A model generated the notes under the pieces. The model was not told the origin of the DNA. It made no database searches and was given only the letters and a program-made list of their open reading frames with translations. This document shows, in pieces, positions 23,354-35,800 of a stretch of 64,000 nt of DNA; within the stretch, counting starts at the first letter, position 1, and each line of letters opens with the position of its first letter. The stretch is from the NCBI GenBank assembly GCA_013396525.1, contig VWYX01000758.1, positions 174,571 through 238,570 on the forward strand. Reading direction: 5' to 3'. The position numbers and the translations under genes were made by a program. Origin of the DNA: Chaetorhynchus papuensis. Lineage: Eukaryota; Chordata; Aves; Passeriformes; Rhipiduridae.

Positions 23354-23873
23354 GACCGCGGAGGCCGAGCCCGCCGAGCCCGCCGCCTTCAAGCGTCCGA
23401 GCCGCCCGCTGCCCACCGCTCCCGGGCCCGGCGACCCGGGGCCCAGCCCGCCGGGACCCCCCCGCGCAGCCGCCGCCGCGCCGCCCGCGCCGCGCTACGA
23501 GGAGCCGCCGTGGGGCAGCCGCCCGCCCGCCGGCTCCGGGTACGGGCTGGAGGTGCTGAAAGGCGGCGTGGTGCTGGGCTCGGTGCGGCTGGAGGACAGC
23601 AGCTGGTTCCTGGTGGGGCGGCTGCCCGGCTGCGCCCTGTCCCTGGAGCACCCGTCGGTGTCGCGGCACCACGCCGTGCTGCAGTACCGCGGCGCCGGCT
23701 GCTCCCCCGACGACCCCAGCGGCGCCGATGCTGCCGGGTTCTACGTGTACGACCTGGGCAGCACCCACGGCACCTTCCTCAACAAGGCGCGGGTGCCGCC
23801 CCGCACCTACTGCCGGGTGCGGGTGGGCCACGGGCTGCGCTTTGGCGGCAGCTCCCGCCTCTTCCTCCTGCAG
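23346..23873 (+). CDS. SLC4A1AP: SLC4A1AP exon 1 (FHA domain)
   Basis: Encodes residues 1-176, ending LFLLQ at cag before gtgggt. It holds the Ala/Pro-rich leader and nearly all of the FHA domain, with the R-H-SxxH-type phosphothreonine-binding loop residues intact. Start chosen at the TISU ATG. An upstream in-frame extension has no ATG and no family similarity. Confidence 0.96.
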
Positions 23874-26800
23874 GTGGGTCGGGGCTCGGGCTCGGGCGGC
23901 TCCGGAGTGTGTGCGGGGGTGGTAAAGGCTGGGCCGGATCGGGCTCGGGAATTTACCCGGCTCCATCGGGTGGTTGTTTTGCTGGGAGAAAAGCTGTGGG
24001 GTATCTGCTGCCGGCTCTGCAGCGAGGTGTGGGGTTGCGAGTTTCTGCTGATGCACAGTGAGTGTAAAAGACATTTCTGTCCAACAGTGTGATGTATTAG
24101 GAATGTCTTTCTGTCGGTTTGATGCCCCGCTAAAGTAAAGAAGTAATATTTCTTTGTGAACGAGGGGAGCGCTTATTAGTAGGATCTTTGACAGCACATC
24201 GTGTGCTGTACATGCGCTTCAGAAGCTGCTGATTCCTCAAATTCACCTGTGTGGTTCTGATGGGAATTTTTGCCTCCAGCCTTTAAATTACAGTTGTATG
24301 TCAGATGGATCTGACTACAAGTACACAATAATGCTTATTTCTCCCTGCCCTGCTTTTGAAAATGCCATTAAAACTAATATATTTTGTAATGCAAATCATA
24401 ACTAATGGTCTAATAATCCCACTTTTTGAAGAGCAGTGTAATGACGTGTTTATGTTATATGTAATCTGCCTGTGTGTTGGAAATACTTGTTTGGGGGTTT
24501 TTAAAAACACTTCTGTTAATTTTCTGTTTGGACTTAGGGACCCAAAGAGGACCAGGAATCTGAGTCAGAACTAACTGTGACTGAGCTGAAGGCGCTGCGC
24601 AAACAGCAGCAAGCAAAATTGGAAAAGACAATGCTGGGAGAGGATTCTGATGAGGAAGATGAGAAAGAGGAGAGAAGTGAAAGGAGTCAGAATAGTGATA
24701 TGAGCTGCTCGTGGGGAATGGGTAAGTGATGACATATCGATTGACTGATGCATTAGAAGGTGTGTAAGCCAGTTTTCACTGAATATTAGGGTTGATATTC
24801 CAACTTGCTGCCAAGAGTCACAATCCAGTCAAAACTTTTGAGTACAAATTAATCCTTTTGCTGTTAAAGAGAAAGGTATGTGACGAGCTCCGTGTAAACA
24901 GGAACTCCTTTTAAACAGGAGGTCATTTGCCTTTGCCTATAAAAGGCCATGAAACTTAGAGTTTAATTAATGCCCTTTGGTTTGTTCTTGTGATGATGTC
25001 CACACTTTTGCCCAAGAGGTGAAATTTAACTGCTTGAGACTTCTATTCAGGATAGCTGTCTTTACATTTAAACAAGAAACCATGTATTAAAGCTAGATGA
25101 ATTGTAATTAATGAGCTTTTTGCAACAAAGTGAGTTGGTTTTTTCAAATGAAAATGTATAAGCTCATAAACCTTTGACAGTGCTGAAACTGACATGGATC
25201 TGCAAAACTGTATCATATGTTGGAATAACTAATAGCAAAAAAAAGGGATTTTTTTGGATTGGGTACAGAGATAATAAAGTTAAGGGAAGTAATTTTAGTA
25301 ATTTTGTGACGTAGCTGCTACTTCTTTCAAACTAATGCAAGTTGAAATATACTGGTGTTCTCTTTCTGATGTTTCACAGGGTTTTTTTGCACTTTGAATG
25401 TCTTCTAGGTGAGGATGCTGAGGAGGATGAGGTTGAAGAAAACCCTATTGCTGTTGATTTTCAGGATGTTCAAGATGCTTTTTATATGAAAGATCCTAGG
25501 AAGGCCTTACAGGGCTTTTTTGATAGAGAAGGTAATTTTTAATTTTTTTATTAAATGTGATTCTTTTGTACTTAGCAAACTGTTATTTTGTTGCTTATTT
25601 TTTCAGGGGCATTTAAGGTGTGATGTGGGAGCAAAACTTTTCTGTTACATTGTGGGTAACTTTTTTTGTTTCATCATGTTTTGATGGAGATTTTTGGTGG
25701 TTTGTTTTGGGTTTTTTGTATTAAAACTTGGCTCACCATTGTATATCTGAGACTTAGTTACTAATTCCCAAACTGGGAATCGCGGTGAGTACCTTGTATT
25801 CCTCTGGAGTGACACTCAAACTTCACCCATGCTTTGAAGCTATGTTGAAAAATCAAAACCATCAATTTCCAGACTGTTTGCTTTGGAGATGGCTGTAATT
25901 GTGTATAATTGTAAAATGGGAAGCTATTAAAAAGACAAAAGGCAATAACTAAGTGGTCTGAAGTTTCAGTGGTTGCTAGCGAAACTTAAAGAATATTCAC
26001 TTACTTGCTAAAGTGAAAAATCAATCTTCAAGACGAACAATATCTGTGAATTCAGATTGCAAACTCTTGTTGCTTCAGCATCATTTACTTTAATATATAC
26101 AGAGACAAGATTGGCTTTTTCTTTGAACTGTGTGTTCCTAAACAAGCCTTTTAGAGATTTTTTGATCTGAAAAAGCCTTGGTTAAAAAAAAAAAAAAAAA
26201 CCAAATGAGCATACCAAGTGAAGATCCCATGACTTAAAAAAAAAAAAAGTAAGGCAAAATCTTGATATGTAACAAGAGCTTGTTATCCCTTTTATTTACA
26301 AGAATGTCCCATGTCATTCTTCTGTGCTGAAAAGATTATTCCTGCTTATTTCAATTTTGGTTGCTACATCAACTTTCTTTTCTTCTGTAGGAGAAGAGTT
26401 AGAATATGAATATGATGATCGTGGGCATAACAGCTGGCTATGCAGGATCAAGTATGTACATCTCCATTCCTTTGGTACATGGAAGCTGACTATTGAATTT
26501 GCAAACAAACGCTGAAGAAATTACTTGTTGTGTCACACTTGGCAAGGAAGCCAGCTAGAATTAGACCTAAGCTCTGATACTGAGAAAAAAGTTCAAGGAT
26601 CAGTGCCTAGCTCAGTGTCTGCACTCCTTTTTGTTCTGACAGGATTTGGTTTTCCTAAGGGACGAAAATCAGGAAAGCAAGAGTCTAGGTTTTTTCGACT
26701 CCCTTTGTTTAGAGCAATATGTGACATTGAAATACAAGAGAAGAAAATAGGAAACAATCTCTTTCAATTCCTATTGGGGAAGATCAAAAAAACCCCAAAC

Positions 26801-29800
26801 TTAATTCTACTGTGTGCCCAATTTCAGTTCCTGAATGGTATAAGACAGCTTTTGATGGGTTCCTGCTAGAGGCCACTAATGTCATTCTTTCATAAGACAG
26901 GAGAAGGTGAGGTGGAAATTAAGTCAACAAGTCTCAACATGGTAATGATTGTACTGCTTAAAAGTCCTTTGCTCCAGCATGGAAACTATTTGTTACTCAT
27001 GTTGTATGGATACAAGATACTGTACTTCAGATTATTCAGGGACTGACATTTAACCTTTTAACTTTCTGTATTTCCACTGGAATAAACAGAGGAAAAATTG
27101 TTGTTCGGACTAGTGAAATACAAATTTACTTGCATGATGAGGAAATCCTGCTTGTGTTTTGATTGGTTCTGTATGAAATGAAAAGTGGAAATATTTAACA
27201 CAAAAAAAGATTAAAATGAAATGGGAAGAACAGTGCCATTGTAAAATACCTCAGTAGCATCCCTGAAAAGCTGTGTGTATCTGAGCTGTTCTCTGATCCT
27301 TCAAACTGAACAGGTTGCCTGTGGATGATGCATCAGGGAAGCAGCTGGTGGCAGAGGTTCTCCATTCAGGAAAAAAGAAGGAAGCAATGATACAGTGTGC
27401 ACTGGAAGCTTGCAGGCTGCTTGATGCTCGAGGAGTACTGAGGCAAGAAGCAGGTGAACTACTGTGATCATTCTAAATACCCTAAATTAGGGATTTGAGA
27501 TTGCTATCTTGAATTTGCTCTATTGCTGAGTGGTATGCAAATCATTTTGTTTCTTGCCTTCTCCCATGCCTTTCTCAGTATCCCGAAAAAGGAAATCAAA
27601 GAATTGGGAAGATGAGGATTTTTATGACAGTGATGATGACACCTTCCTCGATCGAACTGGTGCTGTGGAAAAGAAACGACTGAACAGAATGAAGAAAGCT
27701 GGTAAAATAGAAGAAAAACCAGAGACTTATGACTCCCTGGTAAGAATAATTATTATGACATGTCAGGGTTACTCTCTCGTGCCAGTATTACATTATGAGT
27801 AAGAAGAAATCTTAGTGGATCATGGCAGTGGGTGAATGAAATGCCAAAACAGGATAATTTTAAATTAGTTTTAAATCATTGGAAAATGATTCCAAGCTTT
27901 TAAGTCCATAGGACACATCCCAAAGAAATATCTCATTCTGCTTGAAAGAATAAGAATCCTGGATTGACAGGCATATGACAACTATTAAGTCCTACGAAGA
28001 CAATATGGTGTGAGGGATAGGAGGGGTTGGAGGGCACAGTGGTGGTGTAACACTGCTGCAGAAGAATTATGCATACTTTCATGGTTCAGAAACTGTTTAA
28101 ATAATTTTCTGTGTCAAGGAATGAATAAGTTGTTCAGGAACAATCTACACTTCTAATTTTTTTCAGCCCAGGAAGTCCTGGTCAAAGCTCAGAAGTAGAA
28201 AAGTGGAAGTAATTTGATGGGATACTTGAGCAACTGTTAAAATGAGATTTTAACAAGATAAAGTCTTCTAAGCATGTTGTTCTCTCATAGGTCACAAAGC
28301 TAAAAGAAGCAGAAAATGAGCTTTCTGAGATAACAGAGAAGCTGAAGGTTTCAGGGAAAGGTAAGGTGTGAAGTTTATTTGATCATAGTTCTTTCCATAA
28401 AGAAAATTACAGAGCTGAAAGTTATCTTAGGGTTTTCTCTTTTCAGAGGTTTGTGGTTTGGGGTTTTTTCTTTCAGTGTCCACTTTTCACAAAGGGATAG
28501 GAAGGTTTGCAGGTCACTGAGTTAGCTCGAGAGAATTCTTACAGTCTTCATCCAATAGTTAATGTACTCTGTTTATAGTCACTTGCTAATGAATGCAGCT
28601 TTTTCCAAAGCAAGCAACATCTAAATTTAAGTAAGGTGGCAAGTGTACAAGCTTCTGGAGTTCTAAGAGGGAGAGTATTATTACTGTTTATCTGCCCATA
28701 TTGCTGAAAGTGACTCAGTTTGAAGAATGCTGTTTTTCCCACTCCTTAAAAAAACATTTATAAGGGAAGAGGAAAAAACTTTCAGAAAAGGTAATATATT
28801 TTATTTCACTTATCTAATTGTAAACACACTTTAAAAAGGAAAGGTGAGAAGAGAGAAGTGTGGAGACAAAGCAGTTGACACTTAACCTGTATGTTTAGTG
28901 AACATGCCAGTACATGAGGGTGCAATTCAGGTTCTAGAATTATGCCTTTGTTTCTGAAGGCAGAGTCTTTCCAGGCCAGTGATTGTATCTGTTGGTGAGT
29001 TAGGTTTAAAAGCAAACTGTACCAATAGCTGCATTTTGCTTTCTGTTACTGATGATGTCTTGTGGAGTAAAAGGAAGGTGGGAAGGAAATGTATTTAGGC
29101 TGGGTCTTCACACAAAAACCTTTTTAACAGAGTTGGCATTAATAAAGGTTGCAGCATTAGTCTGTCAGAAGATTCTCTCCAAGAAGCCTAGCAATGTGAC
29201 AGCTGGGCTATCTTTTGTGCATTATGTGGCTGTGTTTCTTTCTAGTTACTTAGCTCCACACCAAAACTAATTTGTATCAACACTTTTGTTGGTGACTGAT
29301 TACACCAGATCCCTGTTCAAAAAGCGCTACCGTTCCACCAGGCTTTCTAACTGATGTTCAGCGTGTTTGAAGGAATTGTTTTCAGCCTTATACTTTTGAT
29401 AAGTAGTTAGCAATTGACTAGCAAAAGAAGCTAATGCTTAGATTGCCTGAGAGGTGTAATTCCAAGCTTTCATATGTTCTGATACCTTTGTTTCTACTGA
29501 AACTGTTTCTCAGCAAGACTGTTGAATTATATTGTAGTAGAGGCTGGGTGAAGGGAGTGTCAGTTCATTTTTATACTTCTGCTAACACCATATAAAAGCT
29601 GCAGGCCCCCTCCTCACCAAAACCTGGCTATGCAAACCCAATACACATATTTTTGTAAGTTGCAGGTGGTTACACAACGAGTTCAGAGCTTTGAAATAAA
29701 GTGCATTCTTGGCATTTATTGAAGTACAGAATCATTCAGTATTAGATGGGAATTCCCCAGAAATAGGCCAGGATAAAACAAACATAGCAAATACTCCATC

Positions 29801-32800
29801 AGTCAGCTGCTTTGTTTGGGTGTTTTCTAGATCCTTGGGTTTTCTCTTACTTGAATGCTTTAGGTTAATCACAGATGTTGAGAAAGCCAGGAGCAGGTTT
29901 ATTGACCATAGAGCAGTCTTACCAATGTCATGAGCTATCCAGCAAAGCTGCTGCATTACATACAGTTCTGAGACCTTAATGCACTTTTGTTTGCTCTAAA
30001 TGATTATTTGGAGCCTAAAGACAAGGGTGTAGAGACACCAGTGAGTGAATGACAGGCTCAATTGCTACACCTCTTACCAAGCACTTGGAGAAATTAAGTA
30101 GTTGTCTAAAAAAATCTCAGTCGAAATTCACAAATTGTTCTCTGGGGTTCTTCAGAACTAATTACTGACTTGGTATCTCTCATTCACTGATGCTGCTGAA
30201 TGCAGATCAAATATATGGAGCTCTTCAGTCTCATCTTTGGTTGCTTGTTCAGGAAAAAATATCAATAAGTTGATGGTGCAGTAAACAGCCCTGTAGCTTT
30301 TTGTCACTGGGATAGAAAGTATAATAGAAATGATTGATTCACCTCCTAGTAATGTCAGATTTTACTTCAATAATGTAGAAAACTGCTGCAGCAGATCAGG
30401 AATGCTAACTGTAACCCTGCAAGCTGAACTAGCTGGTATTAGGCCCTGTTGGTGGAATCGAGCAGAGAATCCTATTTGCAGGAAGGGGCGATGTGACTCC
30501 CTCAGCATCACTCACTGACTGCTGCACTTACACTGCTCTGCAGCACAGCAGCGAGCTCTGGATTTAATTGTGGAGCTGCAATTGTTCTGAACAATATGAC
30601 TACTCACTAAACCACATCTTTGTAATCTGATGTTTAAATCAAATTGTCATTCTGCTCAGCTCCTGCCTGCAAGGAGGTTCAGACTGATTGTTAACAATAC
30701 CTTTTCACTGTTGGTTTTTATCTTGGTTCGTATAAATAGTTGTTATGAAAAACAAGAGTATTTCTATCAGAATTTCTTTTATGATGTGTTTTGTCATCAT
30801 TTATGCTTGCATGGAGCTGGATACTACAACTGTTTCTTATCTTTTGAAGCCTATTAATTCTGTATATCTTTGAACAGTTACTGTTACGGCTTTCATGTCT
30901 TTTCAAATGGTAAACTCTGTTTTGTTTTACATCAGAAATATCCTTTTCTATTGAATCCATTTATAAGCATGAGTCTTATTAGACTTTCCTCTAATTATTT
31001 AAGTCTTGTAAAAGTACTCAAATATGTAGTCTTTAGAATAACTTAGTCTGTTTTATTTTCACGAATTTAAAATTTCAAATGCTACTTAATTAACTCAAGC
31101 TGAACTGAAAATAACTCATTGATCAAATAATTATGCTTGTGCATTTATACAAAAACACTTATAAAGCAGAAAATGCATATTGTATTTGCCACTTTTCATT
31201 TAATATTAAAAGGCAGAAAACTATCTGTCAAAAGACTTGTTAAAATTCTGGCAAGAACATTCTTCTATGTTTGCCTCCAAGTTATTTTTGAATACTATAT
31301 AACAACTTCTGAAGCACCGATCAAGCCAAAGAAAGCCATTTTTCTGGATCTTTTTGTTTGGTTATTTTAAATCCAGGCATTAGAAGTCTGTATTTATTTT
31401 TCTTAGTCATTAGAGATTTAGTTTTACCTCCTGAGTTTTATTTTAGTTAGTCAAATATGCATAATATTATTAATATTTTGAAATTAGGTGGAGTAGAAAG
31501 ACTGTCATTACTCTTTTTCAAGTTCAAAGCAGTTTTTTTGCAGAAAATCTAGTCACAGCAAAGGTAAGTTCTGTGTGATTGGCCTAAAGCATTAAATTGG
31601 TTTTGTATGCACCATTTCAGGTGTAGAAGGTGGCATTGATTGATTTTGGACTTTGCATATGTTATGACATAAACATTCCAGGAAAGTCAAAATCGGATTC
31701 CCTATGCAGTCGTGTAGGTTTTCTTGTGGCTGAGATTATTTTACTTTGTGACTACAAAAAAACCCCTAAGCCACCTTTTTAGGGAGAGCAGATCTAGAAG
31801 TGAGATGTACAACCAGGAATAGTGCTCACAAAGAAACATTCAGTTTCAACAGAGGCTTTGTTAGGTAAGTGAATTAAAGTTTCCTTTCAGGCTTTTGTTA
31901 GGAGAAATGCCTTCATCTTTCCAGGCCTAACAACCTCCATTATTTCACTATTCAACAGAAACTCGCAGAGAGGACAGTTGTTCTTATGTACCTTATTCTC
32001 TAAAGGCAGGACCTGATGATTACAGTTCTTATATCCCCACCATAACATTACATATCTCCCCTTTATCTTGCCTAGCCCAGTCCCATCCAGCAGCTCAAGA
32101 TTCCTTGGATGAATTCATGACTGAAATAAAATCAGGTTGCACCTTAGACAGCGTGGCACGAAAGAAGCTTCACCTGCGGTCGTTTGAACTGAAGAAAGAG
32201 CAGCAGAGGCTGAAAGGGTTAATAAAGCTTGTCAAGCCTGCAGAACTGCCTGAGCTGAAGCCCCAGTAAGTCTTGGTGAAAACATAAGCAATTACTTTTC
32301 CCTTTATTGTTATCCCTTTATTATTGCACTTGGGGAGCTGTGCAAGCCCAGTAAATAGACAGCTTTCCAATCACAGAATCAGGACAGCCTTCCAGGCTAC
32401 CTGGCTTGTCTCTTTAGCGAGCTGTGCCTCTGGGCTATTGCAGCAGCCATGGCTGAGGGAAATGCACAACACTGGAGTAAGACCAGCCCAAGCTGGCAGG
32501 ATGACACAGGTAAGAGACTGGAAGCATAGTGATAGCTTCTTTAATTTTTTTCCCAACCTGCACCCAAAAGGACCTGAAGAATTTTACAGATATTATGTAT
32601 GACATGAAACCCACTTTCATTCTGTGAAATGTATTTGGAAGTCTAATGTAGTGGCTGTTCAACTACTGCCTAGCAGCACCACTGCAGTTTGAGAGGGTGT
32701 GTGCTGGGTTCATCATTTGCTAATGGCAGCTTGATTAGAGGTTAATTACTTAACTTGTTTAAATTGAGGTTTGGCCTCCAAGTGTGGTTTTATGTATAAA

Positions 32801-35800
32801 TATGTGTGGATGTATGCAGTTGAATTTAAGCGAGTCTATGTGATACTGACGTTTTTTTCCTTGTTTGTTTTTTGCTTCCTGTTATGGCACATGTCTGAAT
32901 CCTACAACATATATGTAGGATGGAGGAGTCCTCTCTTGCAGCTTCCTCCTTGGATGCTGCAAGTGGGAGAGAAATAAAAAGATTTTTTATATATCCACTT
33001 CTCATGGGCAGACCTTTTTTTTTTTTTTTTGCATTTGTATACATGAGATTTGTTTCATACTTTGTATAATGTTTTCCTTTGTGTCTAATTTTTATTAGGG
33101 GTGGGAGTTACAGTCTGAATGCAGAGAACAAGCCTAAAAAGATGAACCTGCCTCTCTTCGGTGCAATGAAAGGGGGGAGCAAATTCAAACTGAAAACTGG
33201 AAGCCTAGGGGTAAGTTGGACTTTAAGTGTTGCAAGTCAGTGGCTGTTTGTGGGACACTGTGGCAGTAGAGGCTGTAGGTGGCAACTGTGTCTTCTGACA
33301 TGCATGGAAACAGCTCGGAGGTCCAGCCTTGTGGCAGTGGAAGGTGCATGGACAACGAGCAGTGGCTGTTGGATATTGTTTGCTGCCAGCAGTTGCTGTT
33401 CTGTGTCCTTGTACAGCCAGTTTCCTGGGGCACAGCTGTGGTCAAAAGGCAGTGGATGAATAGAGGCAGTATGGGGACATCAGGCTGAGCCAGTGCTCTG
33501 CCTCAGCAGCTGGTCCTTTTCTAGTTCTTCCCTGTCTTGATAGCCAGGATCATATCCACAATTGATTCAGTTTCCAGTGTCCCTCTTATGAAAAGACTGC
33601 ACTTCTTGTTTATGGACTGGATGTATTTTTTCATCTTCCATCTCTACTAATAACTTTTCCTTAAAACCTAACTATTTGTCGTCCTGAGAGTGTTTCCTTA
33701 CCAGCTGTCTCTGACAGTAGTGTGTGTGCTTTCTGCTGTAATGAGTATCTGTGACAGCTGCCTCTTTTTTGGCACTGATGCACAAGTTTTTGTCTTGCAG
33801 AAGTTGCCTGTTAAGCGTCCAGACATCCCTGAAAGCTTGTTAAAAACAAAAGATGATGGACCAGAGGAGGAGGAGGAAGAGGAAGAAATGGAAGAGCAGC
33901 AAGAAGCAGATGCAGTAAACAGCAGAGTATCAAACCTGGATATGAAAATGACAACAGAGAAAGAAACAGAAAAAGAAACTCATGCTCCTGATGGCTCTCC
34001 TTGCAATAACAAGAATCTAGAATCCCTTCAGGATGGTAAACCATTGTTTCTGATTTTTTCAGTAATGAAGATGAGTCTGTTACTGCTGAATTTTTAAGAG
34101 CTATGTGAATCAAATGTTTGAGTCACAGGTTCTCCAGCCTATTTCTTTTCCATAGGTTTTTCGCCATGAGTCCAGAGTCTGTGTGGCAGCAGCTGAGTTT
34201 CACATGGTTCTAGTTGAAACTCTGCTTGGCAGTCAGTGTTTCATGCTTGTTTGGTAAAATAGAATAAATCTCCTGGATGTAAGAAAGTCCTATTTTGATA
34301 AGCCCTGTTTCCATTAAATTGATTGTCCAAATGAAAACAACTGCAATGTTTTGTTGGCAGTAAAAGTGACATAATAAGAAAACAAATGTCTGTGCAAAAC
34401 TTCAGATCCATTTGTAAGGAGGTAAAACAATTTCAAAAGTGGTAATGGAAAGGTATCTTTGAGGTATCTCCAATACCTCATTTTCTATATCAGCCTGATG
34501 CATTTGAAAACTTGGTAATGATGTTTCTCAGTGAACAATATGTTTGTTAACAGAAAGCTAGGTCTTACTTTTTGGCTTAATGCTGGACAGGTTGCTGTTG
34601 AAAAGTGTTCTAACAGATCACAGAATTTTCTTTATTGTATTGCAACGGACTTGGTGGATGAAATAATGTGGAAGACTTTTGAGAGTTCTTCCTGAGCCAA
34701 ATGTAGCAAAGAGTTCCCTTCTGCACTTGGTCTCAGGGATGCACTCTGCTCACCCGAGTTACTGCAGTGCCCACTGAGCTCCTTCTTTTTTCTGTTACAG
34801 GGGTTGATGCTCTGCCTGAGCCAAAGGTACTGAGGAATGAATCTCAGATGGGACCCTCCCAAGAGAAATCCCAAGGTGAACAGTCCAATACAGACTATTT
34901 TGTAATACCATGTGGGTTTAGAAACTGACTAAAGGACTTACTGTCTAACGAGGGTCAAAGGAAACTGAGCCTAATCTAGAGCCTAAAGAATCTAGAATTG
35001 AACTGAAAGATTGTGTTTTGCTTGGGAAGTGGTAAGTGTATGGTAAAGACAAGTCACTTTCACTATATTACAGTTCTCCTTGCTTTTCATAGTAATTAAT
35101 TGCCTTGAGATACTTTGTTTTAAAAAAATAGTGTGAGAAGAAGAATTAATTTAGGAGAATATGATGATGCTTTTTCCTCCCTTATTCTCTTGCACTAGCT
35201 CTTAACACTACAAAAGGACAAAACTTCCTTTTATAAAATGACAAATGTTACGTAACATTAGGTAATAATCTGCTAGTGACCTAGATGATGCCTCTGCATG
35301 TATGCACAAAAATCAGAGCTTCAAAATGAAGAATGTGGGGTGTACATAGAGGAGATTTTTATGACCTTTCTATTTTTTCATAACTCGGACTCCTAAGAAT
35401 CTACCCTCATCATCTCACCCATAGACTTAAGCCATGAGAGTATCAATATTTCACGGACTAAGTGGAAGAAAACCAAAGAATTCTTCTCACCCATCAACTC
35501 TGAAGTTTGGTGTTTGTTTTGTTGGGTTTTTTTTTAAGCAAATTGGTCCTGCACATTTCCTACTCCTTCCTTTCTAAAACAGTCACCGCAGTGATTACAG
35601 ATAGTGTCTTTTAGAAAACAAACATCTGCCATTAACTAAAGTTAATGTTACAGAATCACTAATAGAGTATCTTATTAAACTGCATTCAGTTACATGACTG
35701 ACAGTGTATTTAACATAAGTTAAATCTGGGAAAAACAGTAAGATGTGCAGCAATATTATTCTTAAGTATGAATTGTGGTGCAGTGAGATATCTTGGATTT

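Larger units (their letters stand above)
22890..23900. promoter_or_regulatory. CpG-island bidirectional promoter of SUPT7L and SLC4A1AP
   Basis: About 1 kb of very GC- and CpG-rich sequence separates two divergent genes whose start codons lie 758 bases apart. It runs into SLC4A1AP exon 1. Visible elements are an ETS-type core CCGGAA at 23091-23096 and a YY1/TISU element at the SLC4A1AP start. There is no TATA box. This is the usual arrangement for housekeeping bidirectional promoters. Start sites themselves are not determined. Confidence 0.85.

Noticed and set aside
22946..24061. 371-codon plus-strand frame overlapping SLC4A1AP exon 1
   Set aside because: It is in a different frame from kanadaptin, Arg/Pro/Ala-rich, and crosses the exon 1 donor. 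It stays open only because of high GC.
22812..24197. 461-codon minus-strand frame across the CpG island
   Set aside because: It is antisense to SLC4A1AP exon 1 and consists of Arg/Ala/Gly/Pro-rich translation of GC-rich DNA. It has no family motif, and exon 1 in the plus frame encodes a clear FHA domain.
24990..25070. Possible C/D-box snoRNA in SLC4A1AP intron 2 (gtgatgatgt)
   Set aside because: A C-box-like sequence is present, but no D box (CTGA) at a suitable distance and no terminal stem.
33690..34097. Longer version of SLC4A1AP exon 10
   Set aside because: The frame is open on both sides of the exon, but a strong acceptor (cttgcag) and donor (gatg before gtaaac) with matching phase bound the conserved part. 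The extra codons are intron.
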